From Pseudomonas luteola NBRC 103146 (GTDB lineage: Bacteria; Pseudomonadota; Gammaproteobacteria; Pseudomonadales; Pseudomonadaceae): a DNA stretch of 64,000 nucleotides. Each line of letters begins with the position of its first letter. Positions within the stretch are counted from its first letter, which is position 1. The stretch is taken from the NCBI RefSeq assembly GCF_002091675.1, contig NZ_BDAE01000016.1, forward strand, positions 1-64,000, given 5' to 3'. Both the position numbers and the translations under genes were made by a program. Shown here piece by piece: positions 36,440 to 44,289 of this stretch. The notes below the pieces were generated by a model, which was given only the letters and a program-made list of their open reading frames with translations, made no database searches and was not told the origin of the DNA.

Positions 36440-37576
36440 ATGGGCAATTGCATTCGTACTTTATCGGAACGCGTCAACCTTATCGCATCCGATAATCTCT
36501 GGATCGAAGGTACTGCGATACAGCAGTTGGAAACTACTGCCAGATTGACTGGTATGGTCCGGGTCTCCGGCATGCCGGACCTTCACCCAGGCCGTGGCTA
36601 CCCAGTAGGCGCCGCGTTCTTCTCTGAAAATGTTATCTATCCAGCCCTGGTTGGAAATGATATCGGCTGCGGCATGGCGCTCTGGCAGACTGATATCCGA
36701 GCTGGCAAGCTGAATCTCGACAAACTCGAACGGCGCCTGGGCAGTATCGACGGGCCACTGGACAACAGTTGGGCCGAAGACGTACAGGCCTTTTCTCTTT
36801 CCAGAACAGGCTATGAAGCCTCTCTGGGCACGATTGGCGGCGGCAATCACTTTGCCGAGCTTCAAGCCATCGATACCGTTCATGACGAAACGCTGGTCGC
36901 TTCGCTGGGACTGGATCGAAAAACCCTGCTTCTGCTTGTGCACAGCGGATCGCGAGGCTATGGCGAGTCGGTTTTACGTAGGCATGTCGAGGCGTTCGGG
37001 CATGCTGGTCTCGACCCTAGATCACCCGAAGGGCTCGAGTACCTAGCCTTGCATGATCAGGGCCTGCGCTATGCAGAAGCCAATCGCCAGCTCATCGCCA
37101 GACGACTCCTGGCGAATCTGCGTGCAGAGGGTCGTCAGGTGCTGGATATCAACCATAACCTTGTGTCCTCAGCCAGCATTGAGGGTGTGCAGGGCTGGCT
37201 GCATCGCAAGGGCGCCACTCCGGCCGACGCGGGGCCAGTCATCATTCCGGGCTCTCGTGGGTCCTATAGCTGGCTGGTCAAACCGATCCCCTCGGCAACC
37301 AGTCTCTTTTCCCTAGCCCACGGTGCCGGCAGAAAATGGCTCAGGACAGAGTGCCGCGATCGGTTATCCAACCGCTTCTCGTTCGATCAATTGAAGCGCA
37401 CGTCCCTGGGCAGCCGGGTCGTCTGCGAGGACAAGGCGTTGATGTATGAGGAAGCACCAGAAGCGTACAAGGACATCGACAGCATCATCGAAACCCTGCA
37501 AGGTGCTTCACTGGTCACGGTCATAGCCCGGCTTAAACCGGTACTGACCTACAAGCGACGGGGGTGCTGCCCGTGA
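36440..37576 (+). CDS. rtcB: RtcB-family RNA ligase (PrfH-associated type)
   Basis: A 378-residue ligase that joins 2',3'-cyclic phosphate or 3'-phosphate RNA ends to 5'-OH ends using GTP and Mn2+. Metal ligands are visible in MPDLHPGRGYPVG, GNDIGCGMALW, GGGNHFAEL and LLVHSGSRGYG; the guanylylated His is His294 in LAHGAGRKW. It is shorter than E. coli RtcB and typical of the RtcB paralogue encoded with prfH. I chose the ATG of MGNCIRTL with AGGAA 7 bases upstream. The stop overlaps the prfH start. No RtcR regulator is adjacent. Confidence 0.93.
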   Translation: MGNCIRTLSERVNLIASDNLWIEGTAIQQLETTARLTGMVRVSGMPDLHPGRGYPVGAAFFSENVIYPALVGNDIGCGMALWQTDIRAGKLNLDKLERRLGSIDGPLDNSWAEDVQAFSLSRTGYEASLGTIGGGNHFAELQAIDTVHDETLVASLGLDRKTLLLLVHSGSRGYGESVLRRHVEAFGHAGLDPRSPEGLEYLALHDQGLRYAEANRQLIARRLLANLRAEGRQVLDINHNLVSSASIEGVQGWLHRKGATPADAGPVIIPGSRGSYSWLVKPIPSATSLFSLAHGAGRKWLRTECRDRLSNRFSFDQLKRTSLGSRVVCEDKALMYEEAPEAYKDIDSIIETLQGASLVTVIARLKPVLTYKRRGCCP

Positions 37577-38103
37577 GACTCCTGCAACTCTCATCGGCCC
37601 AAGGCCCGGCCGAGTGCGAGCTGGCCGTAACCAAGGCGCTTCGTCTTCTCGAAAAAGAAGCCGAACGCGAGGATGTGCTGCTGTCAGTGATTGAACAGAC
37701 GGATGGCGAGCACCGCGGCACCGTTAGCTCTGTACTTCTGGTATTGGAAGGCGAGCGCAGCGAGCCACTGGCCAGCCGATGGAACGGCAGTCTGCTCTGG
37801 ATATGTCAAAGTCCTTACCGGCCTCAGCATGGCAGAAAGAACTGGTATTTTGGCGCCAGGGTATTTATGCCGCCTGCGTCAGCCTCCTCGGGATCGATAC
37901 GCTTCGAGTACGTGCGGGCCTCAGGGCCCGGCGGTCAGCACGTGAACAAGACGGACTCTGCCGTTCGGGCTACTCATGTGCAGAGCGGGCTTTCGGTCAA
38001 GGTGCAAAGCGAGCGCAGCCAGCATGCCAACAAGCGCCTGGCAATGGCATTGATTGAGCAAAAACTTGCGCAGTACACCGAGGACGCCCAGGCAGCTCAG
38101 TGA
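37573..38103 (+). CDS. prfH: Peptide chain release factor homologue PrfH
   Basis: About 176 residues from a GTG overlapping the rtcB stop (GTGA); another GTG lies three codons upstream. It contains the peptidyl-tRNA hydrolysis motif GGQ (120-122, in ASGPGGQHVNKTDSAVRATH) and a basic C-terminus (SERSQHANKRLAMALIEQK). It lacks the codon-recognition domain of RF1/RF2. PrfH releases peptides from ribosomes cut in the decoding centre of 16S rRNA, and its partner RtcB then reseals the rRNA. The operon is therefore a self-contained defence against ribosome-cleaving ribotoxins. Confidence 0.93.
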   Translation: MRLLQLSSAQGPAECELAVTKALRLLEKEAEREDVLLSVIEQTDGEHRGTVSSVLLVLEGERSEPLASRWNGSLLWICQSPYRPQHGRKNWYFGARVFMPPASASSGSIRFEYVRASGPGGQHVNKTDSAVRATHVQSGLSVKVQSERSQHANKRLAMALIEQKLAQYTEDAQAAQ

Positions 38104-38193
38104 CTGGATAGACGCTTGTTCCATCATGAGATTGAGCGCGGTAACCCGGTTCGTACATTTCGCGGAATGCGTTTTACTGAAAAGTGAGGGATT
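38104..38193. other. Intergenic after prfH
   Basis: No gene seen between the prfH stop and the terminator; the rest of the gap (38226-38443) probably holds the promoter of the LacI-type regulator, which I cannot define. Confidence 0.4.
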
Positions 38194-38225
38194 GAGCGGC
38201 AAGCGTATAGCTTGCCGCTCTTGTA
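38194..38225 (+). terminator. Terminator after rtcB-prfH
   Basis: GAGCGGCAAGC and GCTTGCCGCTC, perfect 11-bp arms with a 5-nt loop, followed by TTGTATG. Confidence 0.8.
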
Positions 38226-38443
38226 TGAGTCCTCAAATCAAACGCTAGCCCGCAGCATGTCGGACTTTGGCTGAATTTTGCCTAATCCGAACAATGGCCC
38301 ATCATTATCAGTTGGAACGCAGAGGGATGCGCTGCCAAAGGGTAACGGCTCAGCAATAGCTCTGGATACCCACGACAGAACGCATACAAGAAAAGCGCAA
38401 GCCGTTAAGATGGCGCTCTGCTTCATTGTTGGCCTCGAAGGTA

Positions 38444-39484
38444 ATGGCAAGAAAATCATCGAAAACCGCCTCCGGGCCCTCTTCTGGTACTCCCGCCCTG
38501 ACCTTGATTGATGTCGCCAAGGTGGCGGGTGTCTCACCCATTACGGTTTCCCGAGCACTCCATCGCCCAGAGATCGTAAGCGAGGCCGCCCGGGAAAAGG
38601 TCTTGGCCGCCGTCAAAGCCACCGGATATGTTCCCAATATGTTGGCGGGAGGCCTGGCTTCGAATAAAAGTCGGCTGGTCGCCATCTTCCTGCCGACAAT
38701 TGCACACTCTATTTTTGCCGACACGGTACAGGCCTTGATCGATCAGCTAACTGCATCAGGATACCAGACGATGATAGGTCTGACCGGCTACTCCCCTGAA
38801 CAGGAAGAGCAGCTTTTGGCAGCTGTGCTCGGTCGGCGGCCTGATGGGATTGTACTGACTGGCACACTTCATACCGAAGAAAGCCGTGAACGACTGTCCC
38901 GCTCCTCCATTCCGGTAGTTGAAGCATGGGAGCTGGGCACCGAGCCCATCGACATGCAAATTGGCTTTTCCCATGAAGCCGTTGGGCGCGCTATGGCCGA
39001 TTATCTCTATGGCAAAGGGTATCGTCAGTTTGGACTGGTTTCGGTCGACGACATACGAGCTCTAAAGCGTGGACGTGCCCTGCTGGACCAACTGGCGTCA
39101 TTAGGCATTACGGATGTACCTGTCGAGATCATGCAAACGCCTGCCACGCTATTAAGTGGTCGTGAAGGTTTGCGCCAGCTCAAGGGGCGTGGCTCGCTTC
39201 CTGAAGTGGTGGTATGCAGTTCCGATACAGTTGCCCAAGGCATTCTGGCAGAAGCGGCCAGTCAGGGGATCAAGGTACCTGAAGAACTAGCCGTTCTAGG
39301 ATTTGGCGACCTATCCAGCGCGGCTCATGTATACCCTGCACTCTCGACTGTGAATGTTGATGGTGCCCGAATGGGCAAGCTCATTGCGAAGGCCCTGCTG
39401 GCGCGCTTTCAAAATCCTGACCAACATACCGAGCCGGTACAGTTGGACACTGGGTTCACAATTGTGGAACGCTCCACAACCTGA
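38444..39484 (+). CDS. LacI-family regulator (GntR/gluconate type)
   Basis: A 346-residue repressor. The N-terminal LTLIDVAKVAGVSPITVSRALHRP is the LacI helix-turn-helix, followed by the hinge helix (NMLAGGLASNKS) and a periplasmic-binding-protein-like effector domain. Its closest family by pattern is the gluconate repressor group. The start is the ATG at 38444; a TTG six codons upstream is possible. It precedes an MFS sugar-acid transporter separated by 318 bases that contain two identical 14-bp palindromes of LacI-operator type, so it probably controls that gene. Confidence 0.92.
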   Translation: MARKSSKTASGPSSGTPALTLIDVAKVAGVSPITVSRALHRPEIVSEAAREKVLAAVKATGYVPNMLAGGLASNKSRLVAIFLPTIAHSIFADTVQALIDQLTASGYQTMIGLTGYSPEQEEQLLAAVLGRRPDGIVLTGTLHTEESRERLSRSSIPVVEAWELGTEPIDMQIGFSHEAVGRAMADYLYGKGYRQFGLVSVDDIRALKRGRALLDQLASLGITDVPVEIMQTPATLLSGREGLRQLKGRGSLPEVVVCSSDTVAQGILAEAASQGIKVPEELAVLGFGDLSSAAHVYPALSTVNVDGARMGKLIAKALLARFQNPDQHTEPVQLDTGFTIVERSTT

Positions 39485-39525
39485 TTCAACGGCAGGCGGC
39501 TATTCGTCAGCCTCTTACACTTTAA

Positions 39526-39539
39526 TGATTGCGCAATCA
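39526..39539. promoter_or_regulatory. LacI-type operator 1
   Basis: TGATTGCGCAATCA, a perfect 14-bp palindrome with a central CpG-containing core, within the 19-base word TTTAATGATTGCGCAATCA that recurs 67 bases downstream. Confidence 0.75.
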
Positions 39540-39546
39540 CATCAAG

Positions 39547-39572
39547 ATCGGTTATCAATAGACACAACCGAT
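39547..39572. repeat. Inverted repeat between the two operators
   Basis: ATCGGTT and AACCGAT, perfect 7-bp arms with a 12-base spacer. Confidence 0.4.
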
Positions 39573-39578
39573 TGGTGT

Positions 39579-39620
39579 GATGGTGCCTTTAATGATTGCG
39601 CAATCAGACAAGGCACCATC
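39579..39620. promoter_or_regulatory. LacI-type operator 2 inside a longer inverted repeat
   Basis: The second TGATTGCGCAATCA (39593-39606) is enclosed by perfect 11-bp arms GATGGTGCCTT (39579-39589) and AAGGCACCATC (39610-39620). Centre-to-centre spacing to operator 1 is 67 bp, which would allow repressor-mediated looping. Confidence 0.7.
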
Positions 39621-39646
39621 TGATCACTATAAAAAGGACAACAACC

Positions 39647-39721
39647 GTGAAACATATCGAACCGCGTACTCAGTTATCCCTTCCCTCTCACTTATTGCCT
39701 GTTACCCACTCAGGCGCATAG
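39647..39721 (+). CDS. Possible 24-codon leader ORF
   Basis: GTG with AAGGA about 8 bases upstream opens MKHIEPRTQLSLPSHLLPVT and stops four codons later. It lies between operator 2 and the transporter gene. It may be an upstream ORF or the remnant of a lost gene. Confidence 0.3.
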   Translation: MKHIEPRTQLSLPSHLLPVTHSGA

Positions 39722-39802
39722 CTCCAGCTCGCTTCCTTTCTGCCATACCGCTCTACGGGGTGAGGCTAATCATCGACAACAATAAATATCGAGGTGAACG
39801 TT

Positions 39803-41161
39803 ATGGGCGATACACGGCAAACCCGGGTCCGCTATCTGATTCTCCTGATGCTGTTCCTGGTAACAACGATCAACTATGCGGATAGAGCCACCATTTCGAT
39901 TGGCGGCTCCAGTATGCAAAAGGATTTGGGAATCGATGCCGTCACGCTCGGCTACATCTTCTCTGCTTTTGGTTGGGCCTATGTGCTGGGCCAGATCCCC
40001 GGGGGCTGGCTACTTGACCGCTTCGGTTCAAAACGCGTTTACGCCACGGGTATTTTCATCTGGTCACTGTTTACTCTGCTTCAGGGCTTTGTTGGCATGA
40101 TGCCTGTAGCCTGGGCCGTGGTTACGCTGTTCGTTCTACGTTTTCTGGTGGGATTTGCCGAAGCGCCTTCATTTCCGGGTAACGCCCGCATCGTTGCAGC
40201 CTGGTTCCCCACTGCAGAGCGCGGTACCGCTTCGGCCGTGTTCAACTCTGCACAATACTTCGCAACGGCATTGTTTGCACCGCTGATGGGCTGGATCGTT
40301 TACAGCTTCGGTTGGGAACATGTGTTTGTTGTCATGGGTGTATTGGGCATCATTTTCTCCGGCATCTGGATGAAAACGATCTATAACCCCAAGGATCATC
40401 CACGGGCGAATGCGGCGGAAATTGCACACATCGAAAAGAACGGTGGTCTGGTCGATATGGACCAGGCACGTGGCACCAACAACGGCCCTAAATGGCACTA
40501 CATCAGCCAACTGCTGACCAATCGCATGATGCTGGGCGTTTACCTCGGTCAGTATTGCATCAACGCCATCACTTACTTCTTCCTGACCTGGTTCCCGGTC
40601 TACCTCGTCCAAGAACGTGGGATGACCATTCTGAAGGCTGGTTTCATTGCGTCTTTGCCGGCAATCTGCGGCTTCATTGGAGGTGTACTGGGCGGAATCA
40701 TCTCCGACTGGTTGCTGCGTCGCGGTAATACACTGACCTTCTCCCGTAAATTACCGATCGTATGCGGACTGCTGCTATCTACCACCATGGTGTTCTGTAA
40801 CTATGTGGATGCCGAATGGATGGTAGTTGGCTTCATGACGCTGGCTTTCTTCGGAAAGGGATTGGGTGCACTGGGTTGGGCGGTTGTATCGGACACGTCA
40901 CCCAAGCAGATCGCAGGCCTTTCAGGCGGTCTCTTCAACACGTTCGGCAACATCGCTTCTATTACCACGCCCATTATCATTGGCTACATCATTGCGGTAA
41001 CGGGCTCGTTCCGCTGGGCGTTGGTGTATGTAGGTGCCAACGCGCTAATCGCAGTCTTTAGCTACCTGTTCATCGTTGGCAAGATACAGCGTGTCGAGCT
41101 GCGCGATGAGAATGGCAAGCAATTGGCGGATACGTCGGTTCCTGCACCCGCCTCGGCCTGA
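39803..41161 (+). CDS. MFS transporter, sugar-acid (glucarate/galactonate) type
   Basis: A 452-residue, twelve-helix transporter of the anion:cation symporter group. NYADRATISIGGSSMQKDLGI followed by FSAFGWAYVLGQIPGGWLLDRFGSKRVY and LRFLVGFAEAPSFPGNARI is characteristic of the GudP/GarP/DgoT proteins that import hexarates or hexonates with protons. The ATG at 39803 has GAGGTG 8 bases upstream. It follows a gluconate-type LacI regulator and a double operator, which supports a sugar-acid substrate. No catabolic enzyme is adjacent. Confidence 0.92.
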   Translation: MGDTRQTRVRYLILLMLFLVTTINYADRATISIGGSSMQKDLGIDAVTLGYIFSAFGWAYVLGQIPGGWLLDRFGSKRVYATGIFIWSLFTLLQGFVGMMPVAWAVVTLFVLRFLVGFAEAPSFPGNARIVAAWFPTAERGTASAVFNSAQYFATALFAPLMGWIVYSFGWEHVFVVMGVLGIIFSGIWMKTIYNPKDHPRANAAEIAHIEKNGGLVDMDQARGTNNGPKWHYISQLLTNRMMLGVYLGQYCINAITYFFLTWFPVYLVQERGMTILKAGFIASLPAICGFIGGVLGGIISDWLLRRGNTLTFSRKLPIVCGLLLSTTMVFCNYVDAEWMVVGFMTLAFFGKGLGALGWAVVSDTSPKQIAGLSGGLFNTFGNIASITTPIIIGYIIAVTGSFRWALVYVGANALIAVFSYLFIVGKIQRVELRDENGKQLADTSVPAPASA

Positions 41162-41169
41162 TCCAGCAA

Positions 41170-41192
41170 GGACCGGCTGAATAAGCCGGTCC
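41170..41192 (+). terminator. Hairpin after MFS transporter
   Basis: GGACCGGC and GCCGGTCC with a 7-nt loop, nine bases after the stop. There is no T-run, but a second hairpin follows. Confidence 0.55.
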
Positions 41193-41215
41193 TCCAATCA
41201 GATTGCTATACAGGC

Positions 41216-41240
41216 AAAGGGCGCCGTTGGGCGCCCTTTG
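41216..41240. terminator. Bidirectional terminator between MFS and hsp20 genes
   Basis: AAAGGGCGCC and GGCGCCCTTT, perfect 10-bp arms with a GTTG loop. The arms supply terminal T residues on both strands. Confidence 0.8.
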
Positions 41241-41253
41241 CTGTCTTTGTTAC

Positions 41254-41706
41254 TTATGCCGCTTCGTCATTCAATGCAGGACGCGCTTCACTGGCAATGG
41301 TAATGCGCTTTGGCTTTGCTTCTTCCGGCACCCGGCGAACCAGATCAATATTGAGCAAGCCATTGCGTAGGCTGGCGCCTTTAACCTCAATGTGCTCATC
41401 GAGCCGGAAGGACAGCCTGAAGGCACGCTGGGCAATACCTTGGTGCAGGTAGGTCACACCTTCAGCGGTGTGCTCACGCCGATCGGCACTTATTGTCAGC
41501 ACACCACGCTCGACCTGAATATCCAGATCGTCTTCATGCAGGCCCGCTGCCGCAATCACGATGCGATAGTCGTTTTCGCCGTGCTTCTCAACATTGTAAG
41601 GCGGATAGCCTGGTACCGAATCACGCAGCGCCGACTCAAATAGATCATTGAAACGATCAAAGCCAACAGTGCTACGGAACAAAGGTGCAAGGGATAAACC
41701 AGTCAT
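41254..41706 (-). CDS. Small heat shock protein, IbpA type (Hsp20)
   Basis: A 150-residue alpha-crystallin-domain chaperone that holds unfolded proteins. It begins MTGLSLAPLFRSTVGFDRFNDLFES, a typical IbpA N-terminus, then PYNVEKHGENDYRIVIAAAG, VLTISADR, YLHQGIAQRAFRLSF and the NGLLNIDL strand. The start at 41706 has AGGAG 7 bases upstream; an 8-codon extension is ignored. A sigma-32 promoter and a 5' leader that can fold into a ROSE-like thermometer lie immediately upstream. Confidence 0.95.
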   Translation of the reverse strand: MTGLSLAPLFRSTVGFDRFNDLFESALRDSVPGYPPYNVEKHGENDYRIVIAAAGLHEDDLDIQVERGVLTISADRREHTAEGVTYLHQGIAQRAFRLSFRLDEHIEVKGASLRNGLLNIDLVRRVPEEAKPKRITIASEARPALNDEAA

Positions 41707-41713
41707 GATGAAT

Positions 41714-41764
41714 CTCCTGAAGATCAGCAAGCTTCGATAACCCGGGACCCGATTTCGGCATCCC
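41714..41764 (-). promoter_or_regulatory. ROSE-like RNA thermometer in the hsp20 leader
   Basis: In the minus-strand leader CTTGCTGA pairs with TCAGGAG across a 3-nt loop with a single bulged G, burying the Shine-Dalgarno. A bulged G opposite the ribosome-binding site is the hallmark of ROSE elements. A second hairpin (GGGA..CCG/CGG..TCCC, 41744-41764) lies upstream, as in the multi-hairpin ROSE layout. Confidence 0.65.
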
Positions 41765-41773
41765 GCATGACCC

Positions 41774-41802
41774 TACATAAGGATAGTGAAAATACTTTCA
41801 AG
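41774..41802 (-). promoter_or_regulatory. Sigma-32 heat-shock promoter of hsp20
   Basis: On the minus strand CTTGAA, a 14-base spacer, then CCTTATGTA, matching the RpoH elements CTTGAA and CCCCATNTA with two mismatches. Transcription would start about 60 bases before the start codon. Confidence 0.7.
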
Positions 41803-41858
41803 CGGTCTGCCGACAAACGGGAAACCCAGTAAGCCTTTGTCTTTCAACTGCTTATTTT

Positions 41859-42770
41859 TTATCGCCCCATTGATGTCGCAGGTTTCAGCAAGGTCGAGCT
41901 ACCCTTGGGTTTGCGAAATACCAGGATGTTGCCCAGCAGTACCAGCGCCAGCCCAAACAGTGCAGGCCATGTCCATTGGTATCCTTCCATCCATGCCGAG
42001 ATGTTAAGGGCAACCACCGGAAACAGGACGGTGCAATAGGCCGCCCGCTCAGCACCCAGACGGCCAACCAGAGTCAGGTAGGCGGTAAATCCGATCACTG
42101 AGCCAGGAACGGCCAGATAGACCAGCGAACTGATGTAGCGCGTACTAAGGTCGACTGTAAAAGGCACCCCCTGTACAAGGCAGATCACCAATAGAATCAA
42201 GGCGCCGTACAACATGCCCCAGGCATTGCTCGTCAACGGGCGGATACCCACGCGCTGTTGCAGACTAGAAATCATGTTGCCCGCTGAAAAGCACAGTGTT
42301 CCTAACAAGGAGAGCCCAAGCCCTAGCCAAGTCTCATGGCTTGCCGTGTGGCTGCCCAGTTCCGGCCAGAACAACAGGGCGAGCCCCAGCAAACCCAATG
42401 CGCCCCCGGCCAAAACGTTGGCCGCGATGGTTTGCTTGAACCACAGGCGTGCGTTGAGGGCATTCCAGAGTGTGGCGGTTGAAAACACTACGGCAATCAG
42501 CCCACTGGCTATGTACTGGCTGGCCGAGTAAAAGCAGATGAAGTTCAGGCAGAACAGGCAAACACCTTGAGCCATGCAGAACAGCTGGCCGCGTTGATCC
42601 AATGGCTGTAGGCGACGGGTCGGTATCAGGATTAGAAACAGGACCAGCGCTGCAAGGGCGAAGCGATAGGCAATCGAAAGCGGAATGGCTACGGATTCGA
42701 TCTGAAACTTGATGGCAATCCAGGTGGTGCCCCAGATCAGAACAGTCAACAGATAAAACGTAAGGTTCAT
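41859..42770 (-). CDS. EamA/DMT-family exporter
   Basis: A 303-residue protein with ten membrane helices in two EamA repeats (about 4-130 and 145-285), beginning MNLTFYLLTVLIWGTTWIAIKFQIE. Such proteins usually export amino acids or metabolites. GGAGA lies 5 bases before the ATG. It is divergent from an AraC regulator across 134 bases, a common regulator-exporter pairing, so the regulator may control it. Substrate is unknown. Confidence 0.88.
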   Translation of the reverse strand: MNLTFYLLTVLIWGTTWIAIKFQIESVAIPLSIAYRFALAALVLFLILIPTRRLQPLDQRGQLFCMAQGVCLFCLNFICFYSASQYIASGLIAVVFSTATLWNALNARLWFKQTIAANVLAGGALGLLGLALLFWPELGSHTASHETWLGLGLSLLGTLCFSAGNMISSLQQRVGIRPLTSNAWGMLYGALILLVICLVQGVPFTVDLSTRYISSLVYLAVPGSVIGFTAYLTLVGRLGAERAAYCTVLFPVVALNISAWMEGYQWTWPALFGLALVLLGNILVFRKPKGSSTLLKPATSMGR

Positions 42771-42867
42771 GGTGGTCTCCAGCGGTCAGGAAACCAGTGT
42801 GGTGAATCAGTCCGTTGAAGAGTTGCACATTCTTGCGCTTTTTATTCTGGCATGCGGTTCGCGCCTC

Positions 42868-42882
42868 TCATAAGCCTTATGA
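42868..42882. promoter_or_regulatory. Near-perfect palindrome upstream of AraC gene
   Basis: TCATAAG-c-CTTATGA, 7-bp arms around one base, 22 bases before the araC-type start and inside the divergent region. Confidence 0.45.
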
Positions 42883-42904
42883 TGTAAAACCAGGAGACGT
42901 GATC

Positions 42905-43789
42905 ATGCAGCAAGCCGACGACTTTCAAGTGTTTCGTACCTTAGACCAGGCCTCCAATGCACACCGTCTACGTCATACTGCGCTGGGCAATGGCATGGCG
43001 TTGGCGCAGTGGTATCGCAGCGATGCCGACGTGCTGGGCTACAGCAGCCCGGATCATCACACTTTGTCGCTCTATCTGGAAGGTGGCTGGCAGACGTTTC
43101 GCCTCGACCAGCCGGGCCACTATGGGGCGCCTGACCGATTCTGTGTTCTGCCAGCCGGACACGACTCTGACTGGTCAGTTACGCAAGGGCTGGGTTTCAT
43201 GCATCTGTACGTCACCCCTGAGCAGTTGATGCTGGAAACCATCCGAGTTCTGGACAAGGAACCCCGGGCGATCCATCTGCAGGAACGCACTTACATGGAG
43301 GATCCTGCACTCGTTGCCATCTGCCGTGCGCTGGAACGCAGTGACTGGCAGGAACCTGGAGAGCGCCTGCTGTGCTCGAGCCTGGCGCACGAGGCGGTCA
43401 GCCATCTGCTGCTCAACGGGTGCGGGCCGCGCCAGGAGGTCCACTGGCGCGGCGGCCTTTCACCATCGGTCAGACGACGCATCCGCGACTATATTGACAC
43501 CCACCTGGATAAACCGCTTGAGCTGTCGACACTGGCTGAAGAAGCCGCCTTGTCGACTTTTCACTTCAGCCGCATGTTCACGCTTTCATTCGGTATGCCA
43601 CCTCACCGCTATGTACTGGCACGACGGCTCGCCAGGGCTCGAGAGCTACTGATCAATACCACGTTGCCACTTGCCCAGATTACGCTGGACTGCGGCTTTT
43701 CCAGCGCCAGTCACCTGAGCCGCCGATTTGTTCAGGTACATGGTGCAACACCGGGACAATACCGTACCGCCCTCTCACGCGCAGGTTGA
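42905..43789 (+). CDS. AraC-family transcriptional regulator
   Basis: A 294-residue protein with an N-terminal sensor-like region (about 1-180) and two C-terminal helix-turn-helix motifs (LELSTLAEEAALSTFHFSRMF and PLAQITLDCGFSSASHLSRRF) of the AraC DNA-binding domain. The ATG at 42905 has AGGAG 9 bases upstream, better than the first ATG of the frame at 42815. It is divergent from the EamA exporter, which it may activate. Confidence 0.9.
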   Translation: MQQADDFQVFRTLDQASNAHRLRHTALGNGMALAQWYRSDADVLGYSSPDHHTLSLYLEGGWQTFRLDQPGHYGAPDRFCVLPAGHDSDWSVTQGLGFMHLYVTPEQLMLETIRVLDKEPRAIHLQERTYMEDPALVAICRALERSDWQEPGERLLCSSLAHEAVSHLLLNGCGPRQEVHWRGGLSPSVRRRIRDYIDTHLDKPLELSTLAEEAALSTFHFSRMFTLSFGMPPHRYVLARRLARARELLINTTLPLAQITLDCGFSSASHLSRRFVQVHGATPGQYRTALSRAG

Positions 43790-43862
43790 AGTGCTAGAGG
43801 TCAGCCGTCCTGCCCAAAGACTGATCTCAAAGCCGCTCTGGCAGGCGGTCCTCCATAAAGCA

Positions 43863-43874
43863 GCTATGCTTTAA
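43863..43874 (+). promoter_or_regulatory. Sigma-S-like -10 element
   Basis: GCTATGCTTTAA, close to the stationary-phase -10 consensus, 26 bases before the start at 43900. It resembles the element before 6025. Confidence 0.35.
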
Positions 43875-43899
43875 GTAAACCTTGATTGGATCACATCAA

Positions 43900-44289
43900 A
43901 TGGATGTACATAATGCTGAAACATCACAGCGTTACGCCCCCATTGCGCTTGTAGCGGAAGACGAAGTCATGCTTCGTGAGCTAATGAGTGATGTGCTACA
44001 GAACGAAGGCTTTGAAGTAGCGGCGTTTGGTACGGCTGACGAGGCCCTGAACTTTCTGGAGGGCAAAGCGCTATTGGTAAGTGTGGTCGTATCGAATGTG
44101 AGAATGCCCGGACACATCAACGGCATCGACCTGGCGCATATCGTCTCAAAACGCTGGCCTTTTCTTCCAATCGTCTTGATGTCTGGCTATACCGGTCTGG
44201 AAATACAACTACCTAAGGATGTGCCTTTTCTACGCAAGCCATGGACAATCGACCAGCTGGCCACTGCTGTCAAAGAGATGAGGCGCTAA
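43900..44289 (+). CDS. Stand-alone receiver-domain protein lacking the phospho-Asp
   Basis: A 129-residue CheY-like fold. The acidic pocket (VAEDE), the Ser in LMSGY and the Lys in RKPW are kept, but the strand that should read TDV or SDV reads VVVSNVRMPG, with codon AAT, so the phospho-accepting Asp is Asn. It probably works as a phosphorylation-independent or constitutive pseudo-receiver, or as a decoy for a hybrid kinase; this is inference. Its sequence resembles the receiver domains fused to the hybrid kinases at 6313 and 60393. The start is ATG at 43900; upstream ribosome-binding signal is poor. Confidence 0.85.
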   Translation: MDVHNAETSQRYAPIALVAEDEVMLRELMSDVLQNEGFEVAAFGTADEALNFLEGKALLVSVVVSNVRMPGHINGIDLAHIVSKRWPFLPIVLMSGYTGLEIQLPKDVPFLRKPWTIDQLATAVKEMRR

